From the NCBI RefSeq assembly GCF_021513195.1, contig NZ_CP090974.1:1872001-1936000 (forward strand): a DNA stretch of 64,000 nucleotides. Direction: 5' to 3'. Below the pieces are notes generated by a model. It was not told the origin of the DNA. It did not search any database and was given only the letters and a program-made list of their open reading frames with translations. The translations under genes and the position numbers were made by a program. The DNA comes from Shewanella sp. OMA3-2 (lineage in GTDB: Bacteria; Pseudomonadota; Gammaproteobacteria; Enterobacterales; Shewanellaceae). Positions 42,798 to 51,802 of the stretch are shown here, piece by piece (position 1 is the first letter of the stretch; every line of letters starts with the position of its first letter).

Positions 42798-43670
42798 ATG
42801 CAACTGTTTGTAAAAGATTTAACCGTAATCGACTTTTCTTATCTTTGCCCAATTCGCGGTATGATCGGCGAAAGCTGGATTGTTGATGTGCTGCTTGATG
42901 GTGGATTAGACGAACAAAATATGGTGCTTGATTTTTCTAAAGTCAAAAAAACCATTAAAAATACTATTGATGATGTTGCCGATCACCGTTTGTTAATTCC
43001 AACGGCGTGTAGCGAAGTTAGATGGCAACAGCAGGGTGACAGAGTATGGATGGATTTTGCCAGTCAAAAAGGCGATATTCATTTGGCTTGCCCATCGCAA
43101 GCCTTTGCGTTAATACCAACAGAAGTCATCGATTTTGAAAGTGTGAATGACTTTTTACAAAAAGCCCTTCGCGAAGCATTACCTGATAATGTGCAAGATA
43201 TTAACATAACGCTACGTAATGAAGTGCTGAGTACGCCTTATTATCATTACAGCCACGGTTTGCGTAAGCATGACGGTAATTGTCAGCGCATTGCCCATGG
43301 CCATCGTAGCCCTGTGACCATATTTGAAAATGGTATTGCTGCGCCTAAATGGGACGAATATTGGGCTGAGCGCTGGCATGATGCTTATTTAGGCACTGAA
43401 GAAGATATTGTCCCTATTGCTGATCTTCAATTATCAAAACAAGCTAATGTCACAGATGATACCCATTACGGTTTTCATTATGTCGCGCCGCAGGGAGATT
43501 TTCAGTTAGCCATGCCTAAAAATTGTTGCGATATTATTCCCCATGACACCACAGTTGAGTTGCTGGCCGAATATATGGCAGTCACTTTGGCGGCTAAAGT
43601 GCCTGAAAGTCATTTTAAAGTGATTGCCTATGAAGGCATTGGCAAAGGTGCTATTGCTGTCAGAGGATAG
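42798..43670 (+). CDS. Tandem PTPS-fold protein, 6-carboxytetrahydropterin synthase-like
   Basis: The 290 residues look like two fused QueD/PTPS domains. In the first (1-145) the zinc histidines are gone: FSYLC and IGES stand where AAH and HGH are expected. It keeps MVLDF and the catalytic DH in ADHRLL. The second (146-290) has YSHGL with His153, Cys162 in GNC, and AHGH with His167 and His169, fitting the zinc and cysteine sites. AGGAG lies before the ATG. QueD-type enzymes act in queuosine or pterin synthesis, but this double form may do something different. It is probably followed by the M23 gene in one transcript. Confidence 0.8.
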   Translation: MQLFVKDLTVIDFSYLCPIRGMIGESWIVDVLLDGGLDEQNMVLDFSKVKKTIKNTIDDVADHRLLIPTACSEVRWQQQGDRVWMDFASQKGDIHLACPSQAFALIPTEVIDFESVNDFLQKALREALPDNVQDINITLRNEVLSTPYYHYSHGLRKHDGNCQRIAHGHRSPVTIFENGIAAPKWDEYWAERWHDAYLGTEEDIVPIADLQLSKQANVTDDTHYGFHYVAPQGDFQLAMPKNCCDIIPHDTTVELLAEYMAVTLAAKVPESHFKVIAYEGIGKGAIAVRG

Positions 43671-43738
43671 ACTTTAGCAATAGATAAAAGTCATCATTAT
43701 TTGTTATATAGCTGTTTGTTATTTGGGGAAACCATAAA

Positions 43739-44596
43739 TTGAGTACGATGAAATTGTCCGCGCTAGCTTGCTGTGCTTTATTATCAAGTGTGCTTATTTC
43801 TACCGCTAGCGCTGAAATTACCTTCCAAGGTCAATTTGAACAAGGTGCATTAGTGCGCGGCACTGTGCCTGTAGGTAGTGCTATTAAGCTCAATGGTGAA
43901 TTGATAAAGGTTACACCGAAAGGGCAATTCGCTATAGGTTTTGATCGTGATGCTAAAGCTGAGCAAATGTTAGAGGTGACCTATCCAACAGGATTAACTG
44001 AGCTTAAGCCTATTAAAGTCGCTAGCCGTGAATATAAAATTGATCGTGTTACCGGTATTAGTACCACCATTATGAAGCCTGATCCGGTTGCGCAAAAACG
44101 TGCCGCTGAAGATGCTAAGCAAACCTTCGCTGCCCGTGAAACCTTTATTGAACAAGACGCTTTTATGCAGGACTTTATTTGGCCTGCAACCGGTCGAATT
44201 TCTGGGGTATATGGCAGTCAGCGTGTGTATAACGATGTGCCAGGTAACCCACATTTTGGCGTTGATGTTGCCAGACCAACCGGTACCGTGGTTGTGTCTC
44301 CTGCTGACGGCGTGATTACCTTAGCAGTAGCAGATATGTTTTATTCGGGTGGCACGTTGATTATTGATCATGGTTATGGTGTCAGTTCGACATTTTTACA
44401 TTTAAGTAAGTTATATTCAAAGGTTGGCGATAAAGTCACTCAAGGTCAAAAGTTGGCTGAAATTGGTGCAACAGGCCGCGTGACCAGGCCACATTTAGAT
44501 TGGCGTTTGAACTGGTTTCAAATGCGTTTAGATCCTGTCTCTATCGTGCCATCGATGTCGAGTGTGTTAGCTGCGGAAAAAGCAGCTAAAAAATAA
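43739..44596 (+). CDS. Periplasmic M23-family peptidase-like protein
   Basis: A signal peptide (cleaved near SASA, residue 24) is followed by a small beta-rich domain and, from about 145, a lysostaphin-type M23 domain. The first zinc motif is HFGVD. The second, usually HLH, reads RPHLDWRLN. Asp replaces the final His, which I recall seeing in other proteobacterial members of this subgroup. The TTG at 43739 is preferred because GGGGAAA lies at proper distance, whereas the ATG at 43748 is far from it. It presumably cuts or binds peptidoglycan. A terminator follows. Confidence 0.87.
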   Translation: MSTMKLSALACCALLSSVLISTASAEITFQGQFEQGALVRGTVPVGSAIKLNGELIKVTPKGQFAIGFDRDAKAEQMLEVTYPTGLTELKPIKVASREYKIDRVTGISTTIMKPDPVAQKRAAEDAKQTFAARETFIEQDAFMQDFIWPATGRISGVYGSQRVYNDVPGNPHFGVDVARPTGTVVVSPADGVITLAVADMFYSGGTLIIDHGYGVSSTFLHLSKLYSKVGDKVTQGQKLAEIGATGRVTRPHLDWRLNWFQMRLDPVSIVPSMSSVLAAEKAAKK

Positions 44597-44638
44597 TGCT
44601 TTGATAGGCTAAACAGCATTAATAAGATTGTTAAAAAT

Positions 44639-44664
44639 GGAGAACTCAGAGGTTCTCCTTTTTT
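44639..44664 (+). terminator. Intrinsic terminator after the M23 gene
   Basis: The stem GGAGAAC/GTTCTCC with a TCAGAG loop is followed by six T residues. Confidence 0.92.
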
Positions 44665-44676
44665 ATTGGTATGTAT

Positions 44677-44732
44677 CTAGAAGGTCCACTTTACAGAGCG
44701 AAGCCTAGAAGGTCCACTTTACAGAGCGAAGC
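44677..44732. repeat. Perfect 28-bp direct tandem repeat, two copies
   Basis: A 28-base unit starting CTAGAAGGTCCACTTTACAG and ending AGCGAAGC occurs twice back to back (44677-44704, 44705-44732) without mismatch. It lies 40 bases from the MITE. Confidence 0.9.
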
Positions 44733-44771
44733 TTAGTCGCCTGTTAGTTCACCAATAACCGTAAAAGGTTA

Positions 44772-45047
44772 GGGCTTGTTGATCTTTCAAGGTTTTTTTA
44801 CAGCGAATAGTTGGTCATTTGTACAAGTCAGAGACTTTGTGGTGTCGTTATTCTATATAAAAAGCCGATAACGCAGTAAAAACGATTAACAAACGCTGCA
44901 CGAAAGGGTTGGCTAAAAACGTTTTACTCTTTGTTGAATGCATCTGTGTGAATAAAGAGTTGCTTAGATGTCTAGGCATCAATCCATTCGCTTCAATTAA
45001 AACGTTTTTAACTCGAACAAAATTCAACCAGCAAAGATCAACAGGCC
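44772..45047. mobile_element. MITE copy 1 (276 bp, TA target duplication)
   Basis: The ends are GGGCTTGTTGATCTTTC and, on the other strand, GGCCTGTTGATCTTTG, forming imperfect terminal inverted repeats. TA flanks both sides (44770-44771 and 45048-45049). It is highly similar along its length to 49566-49842. It has no transposase gene, and short frames inside it are not coding. An internal ACTCTTT/AAAGAGT hairpin is shared by both copies. The TA duplication points to an IS630/Tc1-type transposase in trans. It is inserted in the stop codon of yecM. Confidence 0.9.
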
Positions 45048-45610
45048 TAGTTCGCTTGTTCACTGTCGATAATTTTTTGAATATCGTGAGTATGTACTTT
45101 GACACAAATGCCATTCGCCTTAAACGCGATGGTGGGGTTGGCCAAACGCTCGTTATCACCTTTAGGAGAGCTAAGTTTAACCTTTATATTCGTTTCCCCC
45201 GCTATTACAGCTGCAAGTTGCGGTATTTTCGCTATTAACTGGGATGCTAAATCATCACAGGTTTGCGCATTTGACGGAAAAACTAACTCCACATGCTCCC
45301 AACCTTCCACTGGATACATTTTATCTGATGGAAAGGGCAGTTCAACGCAGGCAATAGCTGTGGTCCCCATCAGCAAAGGTTCAGATAGTTTAATGATTAA
45401 AATGGGGCGACCATTAATCATATTATTTGAAATAATTTTACCTTGCTGAGCAAACTCATCTGCAAGTGCTTGGGCGGTTTGGTTATTATTGACACGTAAA
45501 GCGGCGTGATCACAAGCTAACGACAGCGAGGTTAATCCAAGCTGCTTGATAAAAGCTTGGATTTGTAAGCTAAAGTTTGGCCAAGTATGTTGTAAAATGC
45601 TGTAATTCAT
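45047..45610 (-). CDS. yecM: YecM-like protein of the VOC superfamily
   Basis: The 187 residues match E. coli YecM: LACDHAALRV, NNMINGRPILI, VELPFPSDK, YPVEGWEHVELVFP and LSSPKGDNERLANPT. The fold is a vicinal-oxygen-chelate type with possible metal ligands His (CDHAAL) and Glu (EGWEHVE). The enzymatic function is unknown. The protein ends in SEQAN, as E. coli YecM ends near SEQ, so the C-terminus is natural. The stop codon TAG is made by the TA target duplication plus the terminal base of the MITE. The original stop was TAA. Confidence 0.9.
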   Translation of the reverse strand: MNYSILQHTWPNFSLQIQAFIKQLGLTSLSLACDHAALRVNNNQTAQALADEFAQQGKIISNNMINGRPILIIKLSEPLLMGTTAIACVELPFPSDKMYPVEGWEHVELVFPSNAQTCDDLASQLIAKIPQLAAVIAGETNIKVKLSSPKGDNERLANPTIAFKANGICVKVHTHDIQKIIDSEQAN

Positions 45611-45650
45611 AAAGAGTCCAAAGGCTTGGGTTGTTTAGATGGCCTGTTGA

Positions 45651-46154
45651 CTATGGCCAAATCTCAATGGGCGTGCCTTCATCAATCATGCGCCACAATT
45701 CATCCATTTCTTTATTGGTTACGGCAATGCAACCGTTAGTCCAGTTGTATTTTTGCGCCTCTTCAGGTGACATCGATGAGCGAGGGTTTTGACCGTGGAT
45801 CATTATCATTCCCCCAGGGCTAATACCTAAAGCCTGCGCACGAAGCTTGTCTTCATCATTGGGATATGAAATATGGATAGATTTGTAAAATGCACTGTCA
45901 GGTTTTTTATAGTCAAGAACATATCGTCCTTGCGGCGTACGTTGATCGCCTTCTTTTAATTTATGTCCCTGTGGGGCATCTCCCATTGCAATAACGTAGG
46001 TTTTTAATACTTTGCCATCGCGCATAATTGACATACGAGATTCGGACTTATTGACCACCACTAAATCGATTTTAGCATGTGGCTGAACTGAAGAAGCACT
46101 GGCAAAAAATGGGCAAGTAATACTGAGGGCGAAAAACCAATAACGCAAGTGCAT
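45651..46154 (-). CDS. L,D-transpeptidase (YkuD family)
   Basis: The protein has 167 residues with a signal peptide (residues 1-20). The YkuD domain contains the catalytic segment MIHGQNP with the histidine and WTNGCIAVT with the nucleophilic cysteine. Such periplasmic enzymes form 3-3 crosslinks or attach proteins to peptidoglycan. The order yecM then ldt, 40 bases apart on the minus strand, suggests co-transcription, with this gene first. The function within the class is unassigned. Confidence 0.9.
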   Translation of the reverse strand: MHLRYWFFALSITCPFFASASSVQPHAKIDLVVVNKSESRMSIMRDGKVLKTYVIAMGDAPQGHKLKEGDQRTPQGRYVLDYKKPDSAFYKSIHISYPNDEDKLRAQALGISPGGMIMIHGQNPRSSMSPEEAQKYNWTNGCIAVTNKEMDELWRMIDEGTPIEIWP

Positions 46155-46310
46155 GATATCTCCGTATAATGAATATTATTATTTTTATAAAGCGTGTAAA
46201 TTAGCTGTTTCACTCGGCTAATCAGTTAATTGAAATGATTTTAACGTTATCCGTTTGTAAATGGTATGGTTATGTCAGATATCTTTTTTCAGGGCTTGAG
46301 CTAAACGGGT

Positions 46311-47159
46311 ATGAACGAAGCACACTTAGAAGACTCGCCGCTAAAACAGCGTTTGCGAACTATCATTTTTGGCACTGATACTGCTGAGGGTAAAGCGTTT
46401 GATATTGCGCTTTTACTCTCAATTGTCGCGAGTATATTGCTGATAAGCTTAGATACTATTGACAGTTTACATGCTGATTATGGTGAACTGATTCTCATTG
46501 GTGAATGGATATTTACCATCATATTTACCCTTGAATACGCACTAAGGCTTTATTGTTCGCAGAATCGCTTACATTATGCCCGCAGTTTTTTTGGCATAGT
46601 TGATCTATTGTCTATTTTGCCAAGTTACCTGGCATTGGTATTTCCTGGGGCAAATTTTGCACTGGCGATTAGGGTATTAAGATTATTTAGGGTATTTAGA
46701 GTATTAAAGCTACTGCGCTTTCTTGCCGACGGTAATTTATTATTAAAAGCCATGCTGCAATCAAGTCGAAAGGTGTTTATATTTTTCTTTTCGGTGAGCT
46801 TGATAATATTAGTGTTAAGCGTGGTTATGTATGTAGTTGAAGGCCCTAATAACGGTTTTAGCTCAATTCCTAAATCTATGTATTGGACTATTGTTACCAT
46901 AACCACAGTGGGATATGGCGATATCACTCCACAAACGCCGCTAGGGCAAGCTATTGCTGCGTTAACCATGTTGATCGGTTATTCAATCATCGCCATTCCT
47001 ACTGGTATTTTAACTGCCGAAATTTCTCAAGAAATGGTCAAAATACGCGATCTGCGTAAATGCAGTAATTGTGGCAAAAAAGGTCATGATAATGATGCCC
47101 AGTTTTGTAATCACTGTGGCAGTGAGCTGGAATCGCTGGCCTCGTTAACTCAGCCATAA
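46311..47159 (+). CDS. Voltage-gated potassium channel with C-terminal zinc ribbon
   Basis: This is a six-helix ion channel. The S4 voltage sensor RVLRLFRVFRVLKLLRFL lies near residues 121-138, with the selectivity filter TTVGYGD near 200. The protein ends with a short helix and a zinc-ribbon CSNCGKKG...FCNHCG (about 246-270). This four-cysteine knuckle in the cytoplasm is a recurrent addition in some bacterial Kv-type channels and may assemble or gate the tetramer. That role is inference. It is a single gene, divergent from the transpeptidase. Confidence 0.9.
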   Translation: MNEAHLEDSPLKQRLRTIIFGTDTAEGKAFDIALLLSIVASILLISLDTIDSLHADYGELILIGEWIFTIIFTLEYALRLYCSQNRLHYARSFFGIVDLLSILPSYLALVFPGANFALAIRVLRLFRVFRVLKLLRFLADGNLLLKAMLQSSRKVFIFFFSVSLIILVLSVVMYVVEGPNNGFSSIPKSMYWTIVTITTVGYGDITPQTPLGQAIAALTMLIGYSIIAIPTGILTAEISQEMVKIRDLRKCSNCGKKGHDNDAQFCNHCGSELESLASLTQP

Positions 47160-47243
47160 TGTTTTGTTCTTTATAGGCCAAATAATGCTGTATAAACCCA
47201 ATAAAGTCGTATAAGTTAATCGCGATCATTTAAGAGGATATAC

Positions 47244-48737
47244 ATGACCACAGCCAAGTTTGTAGAAGGTCCGATTTTACGACATATATTAGTGATGAGT
47301 TCTACTGCCGCGGTGGGGATTTCAGCATTATTTGTAGTCGATTTATTAGATATCTTTTTTTTAAGTTTACTTGGTGAGCAAGAGCTTGCGGCTGCAGTGG
47401 GTTATGCTGGCACCATTTCATTTTTTACCACCTCGATTGGGATCGGATTATCTATTGCAGTAGGTGCTTTGGTTTCAAGATCAATAGGGGGAAAAAACAG
47501 TGCTCAAGCAAAACGCTTATTTTTAAACAGTGCCGTGGTGACATTCATTATCAGTGTGTTAGTGGCATTGATCATTATTAGTTTTATCCCTGAGTTACTC
47601 AACCTCGTAGGTGCCAAAGGTTATACCGCTGAACTTGCACAAAGTTATTTATATATATTAGTGCCATCGTTACCGGTAATTTGTCTTGCTATGGCACTGG
47701 GCGGAGCGCTTCGAGCAGTAGGTGATGCCAAGTTGTCGATGATGTCGACATTAACTGGCGGCGGCGTTAATGCGGTACTCGATCCGATTTTTATTTTTGT
47801 ATTCGCTATGGGAATAGAAGGCGCCGCTATTGCATCGGTTTTATCACGCTTTGCAGTCTTGTTTATCGCAGGGCATGGGGTTTTGATTAAGCATCAGCTG
47901 GTTGGCAAATTTAACTTTGATGAGTTCAAGCAAGATTTACCGATTATTTTTGCGATTGCAGGACCAGCAATGTTAGCCAATATAGCAACACCAATAGGCA
48001 ATGCGGTAGTGACCCGTGCTATTGCTGATTTTGGTGACAGTTATGTCGCTGGTTGGGCTATTTTAGGCCGGTTGATCCCGGTTAGTTTTGGGATGATTTT
48101 TGCGTTATCCGGAGCCGTCGGGCCGATTGTCGGACAGAATTTTGGGGCTAATGAATTCGAGCGAGTTAAACAAAGTTTGAATAAAGCGATTCAGTTCTGT
48201 GTGATTTATGTTGTCAGTGTATCGCTCATTTTATTCTTACTTCGTCATCACATTGTCAGTGGTTTTGATATGAAGGGTGATGCAGCAGAGCTGATATTGT
48301 TCTTTTGTCAGTATATCGCCGTGTTTTTCATTTTTTCGGGAATTTTGTTTGTCGCCAATGCCTCTTTCAATAACTTGGGCAAAGCTAAATACTCGACCTT
48401 TTTTAATGTGGGTAAAGCAACGATAGGTACGATTCCATTTGTCTACTTTGGCGCGCTGTGGGGCGATGTTTACGGCGTATTAATTGGTCAGGTAATCGGT
48501 TCAATTATTTTTGGTATTGCCAGGGTGATAATGGCCTACCGATTAGTGGATAAATTATCACATACTGCTATAGCTGAATTGTCTGCGCAGGTTTTTACTA
48601 AACCAGAAGCGTTACCTTTAAACAGCACAACTATCTCTTCACCATTGTCATCAGCATCTGCTCAAATGGCTCAGTTAGATGATGAGCCCCTGTGTAAGCA
48701 ATTAGGTGGAACAGATGATAAACCTAAACCCACTTAA
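47244..48737 (+). CDS. MATE-family efflux transporter
   Basis: This 497-residue membrane protein has 12 predicted helices and the two-fold repeat of MATE exporters. The family segments GGALRAVGDAKLSM and FGMIFALSGAVGPIVGQNFGA lie in equivalent places of the two halves. It exports cationic drugs or metabolites using sodium or proton gradients; the substrate is not predictable. The C-terminal 45 residues are a soluble, Ser-rich tail. The gene has its own start with GAGGA 8 bases upstream. Confidence 0.9.
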   Translation: MTTAKFVEGPILRHILVMSSTAAVGISALFVVDLLDIFFLSLLGEQELAAAVGYAGTISFFTTSIGIGLSIAVGALVSRSIGGKNSAQAKRLFLNSAVVTFIISVLVALIIISFIPELLNLVGAKGYTAELAQSYLYILVPSLPVICLAMALGGALRAVGDAKLSMMSTLTGGGVNAVLDPIFIFVFAMGIEGAAIASVLSRFAVLFIAGHGVLIKHQLVGKFNFDEFKQDLPIIFAIAGPAMLANIATPIGNAVVTRAIADFGDSYVAGWAILGRLIPVSFGMIFALSGAVGPIVGQNFGANEFERVKQSLNKAIQFCVIYVVSVSLILFLLRHHIVSGFDMKGDAAELILFFCQYIAVFFIFSGILFVANASFNNLGKAKYSTFFNVGKATIGTIPFVYFGALWGDVYGVLIGQVIGSIIFGIARVIMAYRLVDKLSHTAIAELSAQVFTKPEALPLNSTTISSPLSSASAQMAQLDDEPLCKQLGGTDDKPKPT

Positions 48738-48830
48738 GCCTAATGAGTGTACGTAAGTTTGATGCAGATTCATTCAATACCCAGTGGTTTATCAATATAC
48801 TGGGTACTGAATTAAATGATTATCAGTGTG

Positions 48831-49544
48831 TTAAGTGAATAAGTAATGTGATAAATCAGTGTTAGGTTCAATCGGCACTTCTTGTTGTTCTCCCTGAAAC
48901 AAATAACCGAGTTTATTACCCACTAATGTCAGCTTATCACCAGCTAATTTAAGCGCAGTACCTTCTTGAATGGCAATAATAGGGGTGAGCGGATCCACTT
49001 GAGTAAATTCATACAAACGCTGGGCACGGGTTTCGCCATTATGTCCAGGTGCTTGATAATTACTGTAATGTGGATTGATTTGAAACGGCACCAGGCCGAT
49101 AGCCGTAAAGGAAGGCGGCTCTATAATTGGCATATCGTTAGTGGTACGAATAGATAAACCAGCAATGTTAGAACCAGCACTCCAGCCCACATAAGGCTTG
49201 CCTTCACTGACCTGCTGTTTAATCAGATTAATGAGGTCATAGCGATATAATTCATTGATTAATTGAAACGTATTACCGCCACCGACAAAAATCCCATCGG
49301 CATCTTTTATGGCTTGCTTTGGATCGCCATACTCATCAATGCTACTAATACTTATGGGTAGGTTAGCTAAGCCTAGGCGGACTTTTTCTAAATAGTCACT
49401 GTAGCTCATGCCAACACCAGCATAAGGAATAAATAACCATTTTTGCCCAGCAACACACAATGGTTTTATAAGCTCAACAGCATGTTGTAAATAGGGGGTA
49501 TCGCCCACTCTAGAAGCGCTTAGTAATAAAACATTAACGGGCAT
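48831..49544 (-). CDS. pepE: Dipeptidase E (alpha-aspartyl dipeptidase)
   Basis: PepE is a cytoplasmic S51 serine peptidase that hydrolyses Asp-X dipeptides. The nucleophile motif is [11 protein letters not shown] near residue 120, preceded by [12 protein letters not shown]. The length of 237 residues fits the family (229 in E. coli). The gene is convergent with the MATE gene. MITE copy 2 lies 22 bases upstream of its start, in its promoter region. Confidence 0.93.
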   Translation of the reverse strand: MPVNVLLLSASRVGDTPYLQHAVELIKPLCVAGQKWLFIPYAGVGMSYSDYLEKVRLGLANLPISISSIDEYGDPKQAIKDADGIFVGGGNTFQLINELYRYDLINLIKQQVSEGKPYVGWSAGSNIAGLSIRTTNDMPIIEPPSFTAIGLVPFQINPHYSNYQAPGHNGETRAQRLYEFTQVDPLTPIIAIQEGTALKLAGDKLTLVGNKLGYLFQGEQQEVPIEPNTDLSHYLFT

Positions 49545-49565
49545 AAAATATCCTTTTTATCTTTA

Positions 49566-49842
49566 GGGTCTGTTGATCTTTCAAAGTTGTTTTTGCAGCG
49601 AATTGTCGGCCATTTGTACAAGGCAGAGACTTTGTGGTGTCGTTATTCTACATAAAAAGTCGATAACGCAGTAAAAATGACCAACAAGCGCTGCTCTAAG
49701 GGGGCGGCTAAAAACGTTTAACTCTTTGTTGAATACATCTTTGTGAATAAAGAGTTGCTTAGATAACTAGGCATCAATCCATTCGCCTCAATTAAAACGT
49801 CTTTACTTGAACAAAATGCAACCAGCAAAGATCAACGGGCTC
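49566..49842. mobile_element. MITE copy 2 (277 bp, TA target duplication)
   Basis: The ends GGGTCTGTTGATCTTTC and (other strand) GAGCCCGTTGATCTTTG lie between TA at 49564-49565 and TA at 49843-49844. It is in the same orientation and near-identical in length to copy 1. Here it separates pepE from its upstream promoter region. The remaining 250 bases to htpX contain no gene. Confidence 0.9.
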
Positions 49843-50091
49843 TAATAAATACAATCGATTAAAGACATATTAACAAAGTTCATCGCCGCAAGATAATACA
49901 GATGGCTTTACTGTTTTACGATAGAAAGTTTAAGTTTCAATTAAGTATCTGTACCTAAAATCTGCACGTAATTATGTATCTTGGTTGATTAAATCATATT
50001 TAATCTGTAATACCTTGAAAATCATTTTACCGGACATATTATGTCTGTAGAATGTATCGATATCGGCAATCTTGCCAACACAGGAGCTAAA

Positions 50092-50955
50092 ATGAAGCGT
50101 ATCTTTTTGTTAATTGCGACCAACATGGCAATTTTGCTAGTGGCCTCAATTGTGATGTCTATTCTAGGGGTTAACACTTCTACTATGAGTGGATTATTAG
50201 TGTTTGCTGCCATTTTCGGTTTTGGTGGCGCCTTTATCAGTTTAGCCATTTCAAAATGGATGGCAAAGAAAACCATGGGTTGTGAAGTGATCACCAATCC
50301 ACGTGATAACACCGAACGCTGGTTAGTTGAAACCGTGGCTCGACAAGCTGAGCAAGCGGGCATTAAAATGCCAGAAGTGGCTATTTACCAATCTCCAGAA
50401 ATGAATGCTTTTGCCACAGGTCCAAGTAAAAATAATTCATTAGTTGCGGTCAGTTCTGGTCTACTTTATGGCATGACTCAGGACGAAATTGAAGGTGTTC
50501 TAGCCCATGAAGTAAGCCATGTTGCTAATGGCGACATGGTGACTTTAACCTTAATTCAAGGTGTGGTGAATACCTTCGTTATTTTTGCTGCACGCGTCGT
50601 TGCAGGCATTATTAATAATGTGGTGTCTAGCAACAGTGAAGAAGGTGAAGGCTTAGGTATGTTTGCCTATATGGGCGTAGTGTTTGTATTAGATATGTTG
50701 TTTGGTATCTTAGCGTCAATCATAGTGGCTTACTTTTCTCGTATTCGTGAGTTTAGAGCCGATGAAGGCGCTGCACGTTTAGCGGGTAAAAATAAGATGA
50801 TTGCAGCGCTTGAACGTTTGAAGACTGGCCCAGAAGCAGGTGCAATGCCAGCTCAAATGTCGGCTTTAGGTATTAGCGGTAAGCGTTCAATGGCTGAGTT
50901 TATGATGAGCCACCCACCACTGGAAAAACGTATTGCTGCGTTAAAAAACAGCTAA
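50092..50955 (+). CDS. htpX: Membrane-bound zinc protease HtpX
   Basis: HtpX is an M48 inner-membrane metalloprotease that takes part in membrane-protein quality control. It has the zinc motif [12 protein letters not shown] near residue 140 and the downstream Glu ligand in [10 protein letters not shown]. Membrane helices lie near 5-25, 35-55, 155-180 and 195-220. The ATG at 50092 has AGGAG upstream and gives the family's N-terminus [11 protein letters not shown]; an earlier ATG at 50041 is not favoured. A CTTGAAA at 50014-50020 could belong to a sigma-32 promoter, but the second half is poor. Confidence 0.96.
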   Translation: MKRIFLLIATNMAILLVASIVMSILGVNTSTMSGLLVFAAIFGFGGAFISLAISKWMAKKTMGCEVITNPRDNTERWLVETVARQAEQAGIKMPEVAIYQSPEMNAFATGPSKNNSLVAVSSGLLYGMTQDEIEGVLAHEVSHVANGDMVTLTLIQGVVNTFVIFAARVVAGIINNVVSSNSEEGEGLGMFAYMGVVFVLDMLFGILASIIVAYFSRIREFRADEGAARLAGKNKMIAALERLKTGPEAGAMPAQMSALGISGKRSMAEFMMSHPPLEKRIAALKNS

Positions 50956-50978
50956 TATTAGCACTAGAATAGACCACC

Positions 50979-51006
50979 AAACTGGAGCCTTGTGCTCCAG
51001 TTTTTG
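50979..51006 (+). terminator. Intrinsic terminator after htpX
   Basis: The stem AAACTGGAGC/GCTCCAGTTT with a CTTGT loop is followed by a T-rich tract. Confidence 0.9.
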
Positions 51007-51219
51007 TTTTATTGCCTTTATTGTAAATGGATTGATATAGCGCCCATTTTAAGTTCACTCTTAATGCTAACGTCTTGTTATAGGGGGACAGTTGCTTAAC
51101 TGCAGTTGTTGGACTAAATTGGATTTAAGTTAGCCAAATCACCCTAATAAAACCCTAGTTGTGAATCATTATTATCCTATTAAAGGCTATTGTGATTGGG
51201 TGAATAAAAGGAGATTTAT

Positions 51220-51555
51220 ATGAAAAACACATTATTATCTTGCCTATTTACGGTTTGCGTTGCGCTGTTTACTTTTTCTGTCGATGGGTTTGCCGCACAA
51301 GAAAACTTAGCGGATTATCATACAGGCATGAATGGATGTGAGAGTTGTCATGCTAATGGCGAGCCTTCTGTTGACGGCGGATATGAATTTGAGCAGTGCC
51401 AAAGTTGCCATGGATCGCTAGCTGGAATGAGCGATAATCATAAACCGCATGATAGCATGTTGTTGTGTGTAGATTGTCACGCGGTACATGAAGTAAATGT
51501 GGCTGAGCAACCTACTTGTGAAGCGTGTCACGATGATGGTCGTGTCGCAAAATAA
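51220..51555 (+). CDS. cctA: Small tetraheme c-type cytochrome (STC)
   Basis: CctA is an abundant periplasmic electron shuttle in Shewanella that passes electrons from CymA to terminal and extracellular reductases. The signal peptide ends near GFAA (residue 26). Four heme motifs follow: CESCH, CQSCH, CVDCH and CEACH. The distal ligand histidines include DYH and HKPH. The segments FEQCQSCHG and CHDDGR are very close to S. oneidensis CctA. The start has GGAG 8 bases upstream. Its neighbour htpX matches, as I recall, the usual Shewanella order. Confidence 0.95.
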   Translation: MKNTLLSCLFTVCVALFTFSVDGFAAQENLADYHTGMNGCESCHANGEPSVDGGYEFEQCQSCHGSLAGMSDNHKPHDSMLLCVDCHAVHEVNVAEQPTCEACHDDGRVAK

Positions 51556-51802
51556 CGATATAGCATAAAGTGTTGGTGCTTGGATAATACCGACATTTCC
51601 AGTCACATTGTAATCGATTTTATCTGCTTTAAATAACACCTCTATAAAGTCATCGCTTTCTAAACTAATATCCCTATAAGTCAAAACACCTCTAAAGTGG
51701 CATTTAAATGCTTTTTTCAATAGGGTGCGCAAGTCTGGTGCATATTATTGCACTTTGGTTGCACAATTTTATATTGTCTCCCTAAGTAAATTTATAAAAT
51801 AC

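Noticed and set aside
44848..45238. Frames of about 100 codons on both strands in and beside MITE copy 1
   Set aside because: They run across the boundary of the element and yecM. Copy 2 does not keep the same frames open.
50014..50040. Possible sigma-32 promoter of htpX
   Set aside because: CTTGAAA is present but the second element (CGGACATAT) is a poor match to CCCCATNT, so it is only mentioned under htpX.
51418..51732. 104-codon minus-strand frame overlapping cctA
   Set aside because: It runs antisense to the heme motifs of cctA and has no recognisable product.
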